DNA of 59,411 nucleotides from an uncultured Alphaproteobacteria bacterium (GCA_913041535.1 CAJWJK010000009.1:1-59411), one strand, 5' to 3'; counted from the first letter of the stretch, positions 47,908 to 57,599 are shown. Program-made: numbers and translations. Notes: a model not told the origin generated them from the letters alone.

Positions 47908-47989
47908 AGTTTAGTAGCAGAATATGCACTGGTATTACCTCACGGAATACTATAGAGCTAGCATCTACCGCTTCTTAAACAATACTTTG

Positions 47990-48955
47990 ATGACCATAGC
48001 AATCGGACCTATAAAACTTACTGATCCGGTAATTCTCGCTCCACTGAGCGGTATTACGGATAAGGCATTCCGTCGGATCGTGAAAAACCTTCGTGCCCCC
48101 CTTGTGGTATCCGAGATGATTGCGAGCCAAGCGATGATACGTAAGACCCGTCACGCGATGAAGCAATGTCTAACTGATCCGGAGGCTTTTCCGTCGGCGG
48201 TACAGCTAGCAGGTCGTGAACCTAAGGTAATGGCTGAAGCAGCTCGTTTGGTGGAAGATTTTGGAGCATCTATTATTGACATCAATATGGGCTGTCCTGC
48301 CAAAAAGGTTGTCAACGGATACGCTGGATCAGCGCTTATGCGTGATGAAACTTTGGCAGCGAATCTTATCGAAGCAACCGTAAAAGCGGTAAAAGTGCCA
48401 GTAACACTAAAAATGAGGACTGGTTGGAGCGATGAAAATCGGAACGCTCCCCGTTTGGCTGCAATAGCCGAAGGATGCGGAGTTCGCATGGTGTCCATCC
48501 ATGGTAGAACTAGATGCCAGATGTATAAGGGAAAATCAGACTGGAACTTTGTTCGAAGAGTAAAACATTCTGTGAAAATACCCGTTATAGTGAACGGCGA
48601 TATCACTACGTTCGAAGATGCAGAAGAGAGTCTCTCTGCATCACACGCGGATGGAGTTATGATTGGGCGTGGAGCATGTGGCCGCCCTTGGTTCATAAAT
48701 CAAGTCGCGCACTATCTTCGCACAGGCGTTCGTTTGCCAGATCCAAAACCGTGTGAGAAGGCAGCCATTATTGAGGAACACTATGAAGGTTTGCTATGCC
48801 TATACGGCAAGGATATCGGGGTACGTAGCGCCCGGAAACATTTGGCATGGTATTCTCGGAATATGCCGAATGCGACGGAATTTAGAAGAGATATCAATAA
48901 CCTTTGTGAACCAGATCTAGTTCGCGCAAAGATTCGTGCGTTCTTTTTGGTGTAG
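47990..48955 (+). CDS. dusB: tRNA-dihydrouridine synthase (DusB/NifR3)
   Basis: FMN enzyme that reduces specific uridines in the tRNA D-loop. From ATG 47990 it has 321 residues with [39 protein letters not shown], the active cysteine C102 in [50 protein letters not shown] and [12 protein letters not shown]. The frame from 47924 adds 22 unconserved residues. nifR3 as the first gene of an ntr cluster (nifR3-ntrB-ntrC) is a classic alphaproteobacterial arrangement. Here the next gene is a reduced ntrC and ntrB is absent. Confidence 0.95.
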   Translation: MTIAIGPIKLTDPVILAPLSGITDKAFRRIVKNLRAPLVVSEMIASQAMIRKTRHAMKQCLTDPEAFPSAVQLAGREPKVMAEAARLVEDFGASIIDINMGCPAKKVVNGYAGSALMRDETLAANLIEATVKAVKVPVTLKMRTGWSDENRNAPRLAAIAEGCGVRMVSIHGRTRCQMYKGKSDWNFVRRVKHSVKIPVIVNGDITTFEDAEESLSASHADGVMIGRGACGRPWFINQVAHYLRTGVRLPDPKPCEKAAIIEEHYEGLLCLYGKDIGVRSARKHLAWYSRNMPNATEFRRDINNLCEPDLVRAKIRAFFLV

Positions 48956-48974
48956 GCGGAAATAGCTATGGATC

Positions 48975-50042
48975 ATGAGTAAAAACCCAACTGGCAATAA
49001 CCAATTCGGCAATGAGGCTTCGGGCTGTCAGCAGTCATTGGTTGGTCGGTCAGCGCCAATGCAAGCGTTGCGGCAGCAGATTAAGGAGCTAAGCCGCAGG
49101 TCGTTTGCCGTTGTGCTTGTTGGCGAACCAGGAACTGGAAAAGAGCTTGTTGCTCGTATGTTGCACCAACAAAGTGGAAGAGCGTCACGTCCTTTTGTAG
49201 TGGTGGACATCGCTGATATTCCGCAGAGATTAATCGATGCCACACTTTTTGGTCACAAGGCAGAATCAACGTTATTACCCCATCTCAGCAGTGAGGGGAG
49301 GTTCTTTCAGGCAAGAGGAGGCACTTTGTACCTTAATGGTATTTCAAATTTGCCACTTCATGCGCAAGAAAGGTTCCTTCGTGTTCTTAACGGTGATGCT
49401 GGGGCACGGCGCATTAAAGTAAAACCTCGTATTATTGTTTCCACTAATCATAATCTTCGAAGGAGTGTTGATAGTGGAAGTTTCAGGGAAGACCTGTTTA
49501 ATCGGGTCTGTTCCCTTCCTGTGTACGTGCCATCTTTACGTGATCATATTTCTGACCTTGATAGCTTGATTGACTTTTTTGCTAAATTTTCTCTAAGCGA
49601 AAAGCGCCCGTCAGTGAGGTTTGACCAAAGCGCTATGGAAATACTTAGAAGCTACGAATGGCCGGGTAATGTAGATGAACTGATTACTATTATTGATCGC
49701 TGCTCAACTTTTTACCCTAACAGTACCGTACAAGGTGAAACTATAAAGATCCAACTAACGTGCAGTGCTAAGGATCATGCAGAACCAAAACCGCCTCATA
49801 GTCTATCAGAAGCCGTCGAGCATCATCTTAGTCGCTACTTTTCTTTACATGGAAGTGCTCTGCCCCCTGATGGACTGCATACAAGAGTTTTGCGGGAGAT
49901 TGAGCGACCTTTGATTACGCTGAGTTTATCGGCGACTGGGGGTAATCAGCAAAAGACTGCTCGCCTTTTGGGGATTAACCGCAATACTTTGCGGAAGAAG
50001 ATTCGTGAAATGGACATTACCACTTTTCGCCTTCGCCGCTGA
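48975..50042 (+). CDS. Degenerate NtrC-like protein without receiver domain
   Basis: A 355-residue homolog of the NtrC central and DNA-binding domains, placed where ntrC normally follows dusB. There is no N-terminal receiver domain: the protein starts about 20 residues before the AAA+ core. Walker A GEPGTGKE is intact (50-57). The segment replacing the GAFTGA sigma-54 loop reads FGHKAESTLLPHL. The Walker B DE pair is N121 G122 (GGTLYLNGIS). The sensor II arginine in WPGNVREL is aspartate (D234 in WPGNVDEL). Residues in REDLFNR are kept. The C-terminal part (EREIERPLITLSL-like and NQQKTARLLGINRNTLRKKI) is a well-conserved Fis-type helix-turn-helix. It likely binds NtrC-type sites but probably cannot hydrolyse ATP or activate sigma-54 polymerase; the reading frame is intact, so it may still be used. 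Confidence 0.85.
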   Translation: MSKNPTGNNQFGNEASGCQQSLVGRSAPMQALRQQIKELSRRSFAVVLVGEPGTGKELVARMLHQQSGRASRPFVVVDIADIPQRLIDATLFGHKAESTLLPHLSSEGRFFQARGGTLYLNGISNLPLHAQERFLRVLNGDAGARRIKVKPRIIVSTNHNLRRSVDSGSFREDLFNRVCSLPVYVPSLRDHISDLDSLIDFFAKFSLSEKRPSVRFDQSAMEILRSYEWPGNVDELITIIDRCSTFYPNSTVQGETIKIQLTCSAKDHAEPKPPHSLSEAVEHHLSRYFSLHGSALPPDGLHTRVLREIERPLITLSLSATGGNQQKTARLLGINRNTLRKKIREMDITTFRLRR

Positions 50043-50086
50043 ATTGTGACTCCACTATTAGTGCAACGCAGCAACAATTTGCTAAT

Positions 50087-52360
50087 ATGGTGCCAACTCG
50101 TACGCTGGGTCACCGTAAGGATGCTGCTTCCGTGGTAAGCGATACTCCACACACTGCGACAATTGATCGTTTAATGCAGTTACGGGACTGGGCTCGACGT
50201 GTTGGTATGGCGCGAAAAGTGGCTATTGGCCTAGCGTTGGCAGCACTCGTTGCAGGTGTCACAACCTATGCTCTTTTAACTGGAAACCCGCCTTATGGAC
50301 CAGAGCCCCGCACTATTGTCATTATTTTGCTGGTTGATTTGGTATTGTTGCTTTGTCTGGGAGCTCTTATTGCGCGACGGCTGGTGCGCCTTTGGGCTGA
50401 AAGGAGGCGTGGTTCTGCTGGATCAAAGTTGCATATACAACTTGTTGCTTGGTTCAGCATAGTAGCTGTTGCGCCAGCAATAATCGTTGCCGTATTTTCC
50501 GCATTATTCTTTAACTTAGGTGTGCAAAGCTGGTTCAGTGAGCGAGTGAGGACAGCATTACAGGAGTCCTTGGCCGTTGCAGTAGCTTACACAAACGAGC
50601 ATCGTAAAGTTATCCAGGGTGACGTACTTGCAATGGCTACAGATCTGAATAGGCAAGCTCCAAGGCTTGCTAGTAATCCCTATGTATTAAGTCAAGTGGT
50701 AACGGCCCAAGCAAGGGTTAGGTCTTTGTCTGAGGCAATTATCTTTCGAGGTGATGGAGAGATTGTTGCACGAACACCACTCAGCCTAGGACTCGATTCG
50801 GATGCTGTTGGCACAAAGGCTCTCGGCAAGGCTAAACAAGGACAAATTGTATTTCTACAAAGTAGGAATGAGGACCGCATACGAGCTCTAATTCGCCTTG
50901 ACCGTTTCATTGATAGCTATCTTTACGTTAGTCGCTTTGTTGAGCCTCAAGTCCTTCTGCACGTTGAACAGACTAAGAGAGCTGTCGCAGCGTATGAGAG
51001 TTTAGAGGGCGAGAGGTCTGTTTTAGAGATAACTTTTGCCATCGTTTTTATAGTCGTAGCCGTATTGTTGTTACTTGTTGCGGTCTGGCTGGGGCTTACC
51101 TTTGCTACACGGATGTTTCGACCAATTGGTGCGTTAATTGGCGCTGCAGAAAAGGTTAGTGAAGGTGATTTAACAGTGCGAGTGCTGGAAAGTAGTGATG
51201 AGAATGAAATTAGCAGTTTGAGTCGTGCCTTTAATCGCATGACTAGTCAGCTTGAGAATCAACGTCAAGAATTGGTAGTAGCTAACCGAGAACTGGAAGA
51301 TCGACAACGTTTCACTTCTGCCGTGCTGGAAGGAGTCTCGGCTGGAGTTATTGGTGTAGACTCTAATCGCAACATTAACTTGCCTAATCGAACTGCTAGC
51401 GTGCTTCTTGGTGTTGATGTTGATGGCTTAATTGGTCGCCCTGTAAGCGCATTAATGCCTGAGATGGCCTCATTGCTGGACTCTGCCCAGAGGCGTCCTA
51501 GACGTCTTGTGCAGGATGAACTAAGTATTGAACGACTTGGTGAATCTCGGAGGCTACTCGTGCGCGTGACAGTAGAATTAGCTAACTCCAATATTGTAGG
51601 TTTTATTATTACTTTTGATGATGTCACTGAACTTGTGACAGCACAACGGACCGCTGCTTGGGCTGATGTGGCCAGACGTGTTGCTCATGAAATCAAAAAT
51701 CCTCTTACACCAATCCGACTTTCAGCAGAACGGCTTAAGCGACGTTATGGGGATGAAATTCAAACTGAGCCAGATGTCTTTGCCCGATGTACAGATACGA
51801 TAATCCGGCAGGTAGTGGCCATAGGCCGAATGGTGGACGAATTCTCTGCCTTTGCTCGAATGCCGTCACCAGTTATCAAGAGAGAGAACGTGACTGAGCT
51901 CGTGCGACAATCTCTTTTTCTTCAGCGTGAAGCGCATCCTGAGATCAACTTTCTTGGTGATCTACCTCAAAAACCTATTTGGTTACGTTGTGATGAGCGC
52001 CAGATTGGTCAAGTAATGACTAATTTGTTACAGAACGCTATCCAGTCGATTGAGGCTCGAGAGGAACCTAAAACGGGAGAGTTGATTAAGGGCTGCATTG
52101 AAGTGCGAGTTAGGCAATTTGAAACTACCGTTGAACTTCAGGTTTTAGACAATGGGCGTGGCTTGCCTGTGGCAGAGAGAGATCGTTTATTGGAACCCTA
52201 TGTAAGCACAAGACCTAAAGGCGCCGGTCTTGGATTAGCTATTGTGAAAAAGATTGCAGAAGACCATGGGGCACGTTTAACGCTTGGAGATAGAGAAGAG
52301 GAGGGGGCTATTGTGTGTCTTTCGTTTCCCAAAAACACTGTGGACACTTCTGACGGTTGA
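50087..52360 (+). CDS. ntrY: Sensor histidine kinase NtrY
   Basis: Membrane sensor kinase of the NtrY/NtrX pair, linked to nitrogen, redox and envelope control in Alphaproteobacteria. The 757-residue protein has two helices near 43-62 and 75-96, a third near 122-143, a periplasmic sensor region at about 145-300, a further helix near 308-335, a HAMP domain (FRPIGALIGAAEKVSEGDLTVRV), a PAS-like region (about 400-520), the phosphoacceptor H534 in VAHEIKNPLTPIRLS, and ATP-binding boxes (MTNLLQNAIQSIEAR, LDNGRGLP, PKGAGLGLAIVKKIAEDHGA). Its partner ntrX follows after 48 bases. With ntrB missing it is the only nitrogen-type kinase in the cluster. Confidence 0.94.
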   Translation: MVPTRTLGHRKDAASVVSDTPHTATIDRLMQLRDWARRVGMARKVAIGLALAALVAGVTTYALLTGNPPYGPEPRTIVIILLVDLVLLLCLGALIARRLVRLWAERRRGSAGSKLHIQLVAWFSIVAVAPAIIVAVFSALFFNLGVQSWFSERVRTALQESLAVAVAYTNEHRKVIQGDVLAMATDLNRQAPRLASNPYVLSQVVTAQARVRSLSEAIIFRGDGEIVARTPLSLGLDSDAVGTKALGKAKQGQIVFLQSRNEDRIRALIRLDRFIDSYLYVSRFVEPQVLLHVEQTKRAVAAYESLEGERSVLEITFAIVFIVVAVLLLLVAVWLGLTFATRMFRPIGALIGAAEKVSEGDLTVRVLESSDENEISSLSRAFNRMTSQLENQRQELVVANRELEDRQRFTSAVLEGVSAGVIGVDSNRNINLPNRTASVLLGVDVDGLIGRPVSALMPEMASLLDSAQRRPRRLVQDELSIERLGESRRLLVRVTVELANSNIVGFIITFDDVTELVTAQRTAAWADVARRVAHEIKNPLTPIRLSAERLKRRYGDEIQTEPDVFARCTDTIIRQVVAIGRMVDEFSAFARMPSPVIKRENVTELVRQSLFLQREAHPEINFLGDLPQKPIWLRCDERQIGQVMTNLLQNAIQSIEAREEPKTGELIKGCIEVRVRQFETTVELQVLDNGRGLPVAERDRLLEPYVSTRPKGAGLGLAIVKKIAEDHGARLTLGDREEEGAIVCLSFPKNTVDTSDG

Positions 52361-52408
52361 CCCGAAAGTACATGTATAGAAATAAATGGCAATGCTAGGT
52401 AATTAACT

Positions 52409-53803
52409 GTGGCTCATGAAATTCTAATAATCGATGACGAGGAGGATATACGTGAGCTTGTATCCGGAATTCTAGTTGATGAGGGTTACGAGACACGTTT
52501 GGCTCGAAATAGCGAGGAAGCACTGGCTGAAATAAAACATCGTTGTCCAGCTCTTATAATTCTTGATATCTGGCTCGACGGAAGTGCTTTAGACGGCTTG
52601 GGTTTAATTGAGGTTATTCTTCAGGAATACCCCAATCTTCCAGTTGTTATGATTAGTGGACATGGCAACATAGAGACCGCGGTCTCTGCCATAAAACGGG
52701 GGGCATATGACTTTATTGAAAAACCATTTGAAGCTGATCGGCTTCTAGTAGTTGTTCAAAGGGCCATTGATGCTGCGCGGCTACGCAGAGATTATATGGA
52801 CCTAAAACAGAGAACAGGCGATGATGTAAAATTGATTGGAAAATCACCAGTCATGGTCGCCCTTAGACTAGCCATCGACAAAGTGGCTCCAACGTCAAGT
52901 CGTGTGTTGATCACGGGCCCTCCAGGCTGTGGTAAAGAAGTTGCAGCGCGAGTTATTCATGCGCAGTCAAAACGTGCCCAAGGGCCTTTTGTTGCAGTTA
53001 ATGCGGCATCAATGGCTCCAGAGCGTATGGAAGTTGAGCTTTTTGGTGTCGAAGAAGTTGGCGCTTCCCATAAAATTGGTACTTTTGAGAGAGCTCATGG
53101 CGGAACCCTTTTTCTCGATGAAGTTGCGGATATGCCAAAGGAAACGCAGGCTAAAATATTGCGTGTTCTTACGGACCAAGAGTTTACTCGGGTGAATGGC
53201 GTGAAAAGGATAGAGGTTGATGTCCGCGTTGTAACTGGTTCTAGTCGACACCTTAAATCAGAAATTGGATCTGGACGATTGCGTGAGGACCTCTATCACA
53301 GATTAAACGTTGTTCCTATACGTGTTCCTGCATTGAAGGAAAGGCGTGAGGATATACCTGACCTGATTGAATACTTTATGTGTCAAATTGCTGTTATTAC
53401 AGGAATGTCTACGAGGAGAATTTCGGAAGACGCAATGGCGTCCCTACAAGCGAGTGAATGGCCAGGTAACGTGCGGGAACTGCGCAATGCAGTTGAACGC
53501 TTGCTTATAATGGTTCCTGGCGATGAAGAATCCATAATCGGTTGTGATATGTTACCGACAGACTTGGGCGCGCCTACTTTTGCTGCCTTCCGACCTAACG
53601 GAGATGATGCAATAATGGCTATGCCTTTACGCCAGGCACGAGAACAATTTGAAAGGGAGTATTTGCTAGCTCAGATTGCGCGCTTTGGTGGAAATATTTC
53701 ACGTACTGCATCCTTTGTAGGGATGGAGAGGTCTGCACTTCACCGCAAGCTAAAGTCACTAGGTGTCACGAATGCTGATAAACAAGTAGTTATCAATACG
53801 TAA
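52409..53803 (+). CDS. ntrX: Response regulator NtrX
   Basis: Partner regulator of NtrY. The 464-residue protein has a receiver domain with phospho-acceptor D53 (IILDIWLDGSALDGLG) and the conserved K105 (FIEKPFE), an AAA+ domain with Walker A GPPGCGKE (170-177), Walker B GGTLFLDEVADMP with D237/E238, REDLYHRLNVVP and an intact sensor II WPGNVRELRNAVER, and a Fis-type DNA-binding end (GGNISRTASFVGMERSALHRKLKSLGV). The GAFTGA loop is missing (FGVEEVGASHKIGTFERA), a change known in alphaproteobacterial NtrX, so sigma-54 activation is doubtful. The start is GTG at 52409. Confidence 0.94.
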   Translation: MAHEILIIDDEEDIRELVSGILVDEGYETRLARNSEEALAEIKHRCPALIILDIWLDGSALDGLGLIEVILQEYPNLPVVMISGHGNIETAVSAIKRGAYDFIEKPFEADRLLVVVQRAIDAARLRRDYMDLKQRTGDDVKLIGKSPVMVALRLAIDKVAPTSSRVLITGPPGCGKEVAARVIHAQSKRAQGPFVAVNAASMAPERMEVELFGVEEVGASHKIGTFERAHGGTLFLDEVADMPKETQAKILRVLTDQEFTRVNGVKRIEVDVRVVTGSSRHLKSEIGSGRLREDLYHRLNVVPIRVPALKERREDIPDLIEYFMCQIAVITGMSTRRISEDAMASLQASEWPGNVRELRNAVERLLIMVPGDEESIIGCDMLPTDLGAPTFAAFRPNGDDAIMAMPLRQAREQFEREYLLAQIARFGGNISRTASFVGMERSALHRKLKSLGVTNADKQVVINT

Positions 53804-53835
53804 GGTTTAACCCGCAGCTGGGACTGATTTTAATT

Positions 53836-55212
53836 ATGAAAGTTATAATCTGTGGTGCTGGCCAAGTTGGTTTTAATATCGCTAGGCAACTGGCTCGTGA
53901 GCGAAACGACGTTATAGTTATAGATCAATCTACTGATCTTGTTCGGCGGGTTAACGAGTTGCTAGATGTTCAAGGAATGGTTGGGCATGCTTCTCACCCC
54001 GATATGTTAGAAGCTGCGGACGCTTCTAGTGCTGATATGATCATAGCTGTTACCCATACAGACGAAGTTAATATGATAGCGTGCCAGGTGGCCCACTCGC
54101 TTTTTGAGGTGCCGACCAAGATAGCGCGCGTTCGTAATCAAAACTATTTGCAGGCCATGTGGGCAAATCTGTTTGCTAGAGATAATCTTCCTATCGACGT
54201 GACTATATCCCCGGAAATCGAAGTGGCACGGGCAATTAGTCGAAGACTTGATGTCCCAGGTGCTAGCGACATGATGCCCTTTGCTGATGACAGGGTGCGC
54301 GTAATTAGTGTTTTAACTGATAATTCTTGCCCGATCGTTGATACGCCACTAAGGCAACTTACGGAGCTGTTTTCTGGTTTAAGTATAAGAGTGCTCGGGA
54401 TTCTACGAGATCAGTTAATTTTAACGCCAAGTGGAGACGAATTTATTAATGCGGGAGACGAGGTGTACTTTGCGGCAGACGCGGATCACGTTCGTCGAGC
54501 AATGGCCGCGTTTGGGCACGAGGAACGAGAAGCCAGGAGGGTTATTGTTGTGGGGGGCGGTAATATTGGCTTCTATCTAGCAGAGCTCCTCGAATCTGAA
54601 CATCCTTCTGTGAATGTAAAAATTATTGAATCAAGTCGAGAACGAGCTGAAGTTGCAGCTGACCGTTTGGGTCAAGCTATTGTTTTAAATGGCGATGCGC
54701 TCGATAGGGAAATTCTTCGTGAAGCTAACATAGAGGCCACTGAGACGTTCGTTGCGGTAACAAACGACGATCAAGTTAATGTGCTCGCCTGCCTTCTTGC
54801 AAAAAGGCACGGGTGTCAACGCACTATCGCCTTAGTGAATAATATGAGTTATTCACAGCTGGTTGTATCTCTAGGTGTTGATGTCGTTGTAAGTCCGCGG
54901 GCCACTACGGTGTCAACGATTCTTCAACATGTGCGCCGAGGTCGAATTATAAAAGTTCATAGCGTACATGATGGACGTGCGGAAATCATTGAGGGTGAAG
55001 CCCTAGAAACTTCGCCATTGGTTGGGATGGCGCTTCGTGAAAGCCAAATACCCAGAGGTATAATTGTTGGTGCGTTGTTGCGAAAAAATGAAGTGATTAT
55101 TCCGCGTGGCGATACTGTTATTGAAGCAGGTGACCGAGTAATAGTTTTTGCTGCTGCCAACATGGTCACGAAAGTCGAGCAGATATTTTCTGTTCGTTCT
55201 GACTATTTTTAG
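53836..55212 (+). CDS. trkA: Trk potassium uptake NAD-binding protein TrkA
   Basis: Cytoplasmic gating subunit of the Trk K+ transporter. The 458-residue protein has two RCK halves: first Rossmann domain MKVIICGAGQVGFNIARQLA with a TrkA-C domain near 150-230, and second RRVIVVGGGNIGFYLAELLE with its own TrkA-C domain ending AGDRVIVFAAANMVTKVEQIF. trkH follows after 9 bases. The ntrYX-trkAH order is conserved in many Alphaproteobacteria. Confidence 0.95.
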   Translation: MKVIICGAGQVGFNIARQLARERNDVIVIDQSTDLVRRVNELLDVQGMVGHASHPDMLEAADASSADMIIAVTHTDEVNMIACQVAHSLFEVPTKIARVRNQNYLQAMWANLFARDNLPIDVTISPEIEVARAISRRLDVPGASDMMPFADDRVRVISVLTDNSCPIVDTPLRQLTELFSGLSIRVLGILRDQLILTPSGDEFINAGDEVYFAADADHVRRAMAAFGHEEREARRVIVVGGGNIGFYLAELLESEHPSVNVKIIESSRERAEVAADRLGQAIVLNGDALDREILREANIEATETFVAVTNDDQVNVLACLLAKRHGCQRTIALVNNMSYSQLVVSLGVDVVVSPRATTVSTILQHVRRGRIIKVHSVHDGRAEIIEGEALETSPLVGMALRESQIPRGIIVGALLRKNEVIIPRGDTVIEAGDRVIVFAAANMVTKVEQIFSVRSDYF

Positions 55213-55221
55213 CGTCGATTA

Positions 55222-56676
55222 ATGGCGTATCCCGCAGTTCTGTGGGTTTTGGGCTGGGCATTGCTTGCCTTTTCCATAGCAATGTTGGTGCCAGCCTTTG
55301 TAGGTCTGGGTTATGGTGAGTTTAATTTGGCGCAGACCTTTGTGGTGGCCGCCGGAATCACTGCATTTATCGGGGGTGCGTTAACGATTGCAACAAAAGG
55401 GACATCGTCCCTTGTTTCCCGCCGTGAAGGATTTCTTCTGGCCGTCCTGATCTGGAGTGTAATTCCGGTTTTCGGAGCTTTACCATTCTATTTTGGTGAA
55501 ATAGGGCTCACGGCCACGGATGCCTATTTTGAATCAGTATCAGCGCTAACTACAACGGGAGCAACTGTGGTGAGCGACCTTGATAACGCGGCAAAGGCCA
55601 TACTATTGTGGCGGTCGTTGATGCAATGGATTGGCGGCTTAGGTGTAATTATACTCGCAATAGGGCTGCTTTCGCTTCACGAACTTGGTGGCACTCAGCT
55701 TTATAGAAGGGCACTGCCTCTTGGTGAATATGATTCACTGCCAATTCGCCTCAAGTCATCAGTAGCAGCGTTATGGTGGATTTACGCTAGCCTAACCGTG
55801 CTATGTGCCGTAATGCTTTGGGTGGTTGAGATTCCAGCGTTCGAGGCTGTTTGTATAGCATTTAGCACATTATCAACCGGAGGATTTACAACACGGGATG
55901 GTTCAATTGCGGCATTTGACAATCCGATAGCGGAATTAATTTTAATTGTATTTATGTTGGCGGCGGCAGTAAATTTTACTCTCCATTGGGCAGCTGCACA
56001 TGGTCGGTGGCGTTTTTACCGAGAAGACCCCGAAATAAAGGGTGTGTTTATCGTTGTGGCAGTGTCTGTCGCTATACTGATGATTCTGATGGCGTTCCTA
56101 TCTGAGGAGCAAGTTGTAGACTCATTAAGAAGCACCTTGTTTCTTGCTGTCTCGTTTATCACAACAACCGGTTATACCGGCAGTAATGCAACAATTCTAT
56201 GGGCCACCTTTGTCCCGGTTCTTCTGTTTGCTTTAATGTTAGTTGGTGGTTCGACGGGGTCTACAGCCGGTGGGCTTAAGATCATGCGGTTTTCTCTACT
56301 TTTTAAAGAGGCTTGGAGTGAGCTCGCAAGACTTTCGCATCCACATGTCATTACTAAGGTTAGGTATGGCCAGTATACAGTAACGGACGAGGCAATTAGA
56401 GCCACTTGGAGTTATTTCATTTTTTTCATGTTTTTCCTTATAGCCATAATGCTCGCCCTTGCTGCGTCGGGACTTGATATTCGTTTTGCTTTAACTGCGT
56501 CTGCCGCAGCGTTAAGTAATACGGGGCCAGCTCTAGACCTTGTGTCAGGAATGAATGCAAGCTACAGCTCGTTTACGGATTTGTCGAAGTGGGTGTTATG
56601 TTTAGCAATGATTGTTGGACGTTTAGAACTTTTGGCTTTTGTGGTTCTTGTCCGTTTAATCGCGTGGCACCGCTAA
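55222..56676 (+). CDS. trkH: Trk potassium uptake channel subunit TrkH
   Basis: Membrane K+ channel subunit driven by TrkA. The 484-residue protein has about ten or more hydrophobic helices and four selectivity filter motifs: ALTTTGATVVSDL, FSTLSTGGFTTRDG, FITTTGYTGSN and ALSNTGPAL. WRSLMQWIGGLGVIILAI and GGSTGSTAGGLKIMRF are further family blocks. It is coupled to trkA; the aminotransferase gene follows after 15 bases. Confidence 0.95.
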   Translation: MAYPAVLWVLGWALLAFSIAMLVPAFVGLGYGEFNLAQTFVVAAGITAFIGGALTIATKGTSSLVSRREGFLLAVLIWSVIPVFGALPFYFGEIGLTATDAYFESVSALTTTGATVVSDLDNAAKAILLWRSLMQWIGGLGVIILAIGLLSLHELGGTQLYRRALPLGEYDSLPIRLKSSVAALWWIYASLTVLCAVMLWVVEIPAFEAVCIAFSTLSTGGFTTRDGSIAAFDNPIAELILIVFMLAAAVNFTLHWAAAHGRWRFYREDPEIKGVFIVVAVSVAILMILMAFLSEEQVVDSLRSTLFLAVSFITTTGYTGSNATILWATFVPVLLFALMLVGGSTGSTAGGLKIMRFSLLFKEAWSELARLSHPHVITKVRYGQYTVTDEAIRATWSYFIFFMFFLIAIMLALAASGLDIRFALTASAAALSNTGPALDLVSGMNASYSSFTDLSKWVLCLAMIVGRLELLAFVVLVRLIAWHR

Positions 56677-56691
56677 GCAAAGGGGAGGAAC

Positions 56692-57546
56692 ATGTCTCGA
56701 ACGGCATATGTAAATGGCAGTTACGTTTCACATGCAAACGCTCATGTCCATATTGAAGATAGAGGATATCAGTTTGCTGATGGTGTTTACGAGGTTATTG
56801 CGGTTCAGGGCGGGCGACTTATCGATTCTGCTCCGCATCACGAACGACTAGAGAGGTCACTTGATGAACTAAAGATTGCTAGGCCGATGTCACGTACTGC
56901 TCTTGACATTGTCCTGAATGAAACCGTTCGGCGCAATCGTGTGAAAGAGGGAATCGTCTATTTACAGGTCACACGGGGCGTGGCAAAGCGTGACCATGCA
57001 TTTCCTAAGACGAGTGTACGACCAGCTATCGTTGTAACAGCCCGACCTATGAAGGCGCACGCGCCTGAAGTTATCTCTAAAGGAGTTAGTGTAATAACAA
57101 CGCCTGATATTAGGTGGTCACGCTGCGATATCAAGTCTGTATCCTTGTTGCCAAATTGCCTAGCTAAGCAACTAGCTAAAGATGCGGGTGCATTCGAGGC
57201 ATGGCAAGTGGATCAGGATGGTTTTATCACTGAGGGCACCTCAACTAATGCATGGATTGTTGATGAGCACGGGAACCTAATTACGAGGCAGCTTGAAAAT
57301 GCGATTCTAAGTGGCATAACGCGGTTAGTTCTTATTGATTTTGCTCACCAGCACCAGATTGCTGTGATCGAACGCAAATTTTCGGTTAGTGAAGCGGTTG
57401 CGGCGAGTGAAGCATTCCTAACTAGCACAACATCCTTTGTAATGCCGGTGGTTGCTATCGACGGCCGACAGATAGGTGAAGGCATTCCCGGGCCAACCAC
57501 TGAAAAACTTCGGGAAATATACGATAAGCATCTGAATGCGGAATAA
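56692..57546 (+). CDS. dat: Class IV PLP aminotransferase, D-amino acid transaminase type
   Basis: PLP enzyme of the class IV fold. The 284-residue protein has VNGSYVSHANAHVHIEDRGYQFADGVYEVIAV, YLQVTRGVAKRDHAFP, the PLP lysine K148 in RCDIKSVSLLPNCLAKQ, and FITEGTSTNAWIVD with E181. The short form with CDIKS-LLPN is most like D-alanine transaminase; branched-chain aminotransferase or aminodeoxychorismate lyase are less likely. A D-amino acid aminotransferase gene before hfq occurs in Alphaproteobacteria. A good GGGGAGGA ribosome binding site precedes the ATG. Confidence 0.87.
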   Translation: MSRTAYVNGSYVSHANAHVHIEDRGYQFADGVYEVIAVQGGRLIDSAPHHERLERSLDELKIARPMSRTALDIVLNETVRRNRVKEGIVYLQVTRGVAKRDHAFPKTSVRPAIVVTARPMKAHAPEVISKGVSVITTPDIRWSRCDIKSVSLLPNCLAKQLAKDAGAFEAWQVDQDGFITEGTSTNAWIVDEHGNLITRQLENAILSGITRLVLIDFAHQHQIAVIERKFSVSEAVAASEAFLTSTTSFVMPVVAIDGRQIGEGIPGPTTEKLREIYDKHLNAE

Positions 57547-57575
57547 ATTATGGGTTCGTTTCTCTTGCATAGATG

Positions 57576-57599
57576 GATAACGCTAATAGCTTTGTTATC
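57576..57599. terminator. Weak hairpin between dat and hfq
   Basis: GATAAC (57576-57581) pairs with GTTATC (57594-57599) and an inner GC/GC pairing is possible. There is no T tract directly after it, so it may be only a weak terminator of the upstream gene or part of the hfq leader. Confidence 0.25.
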
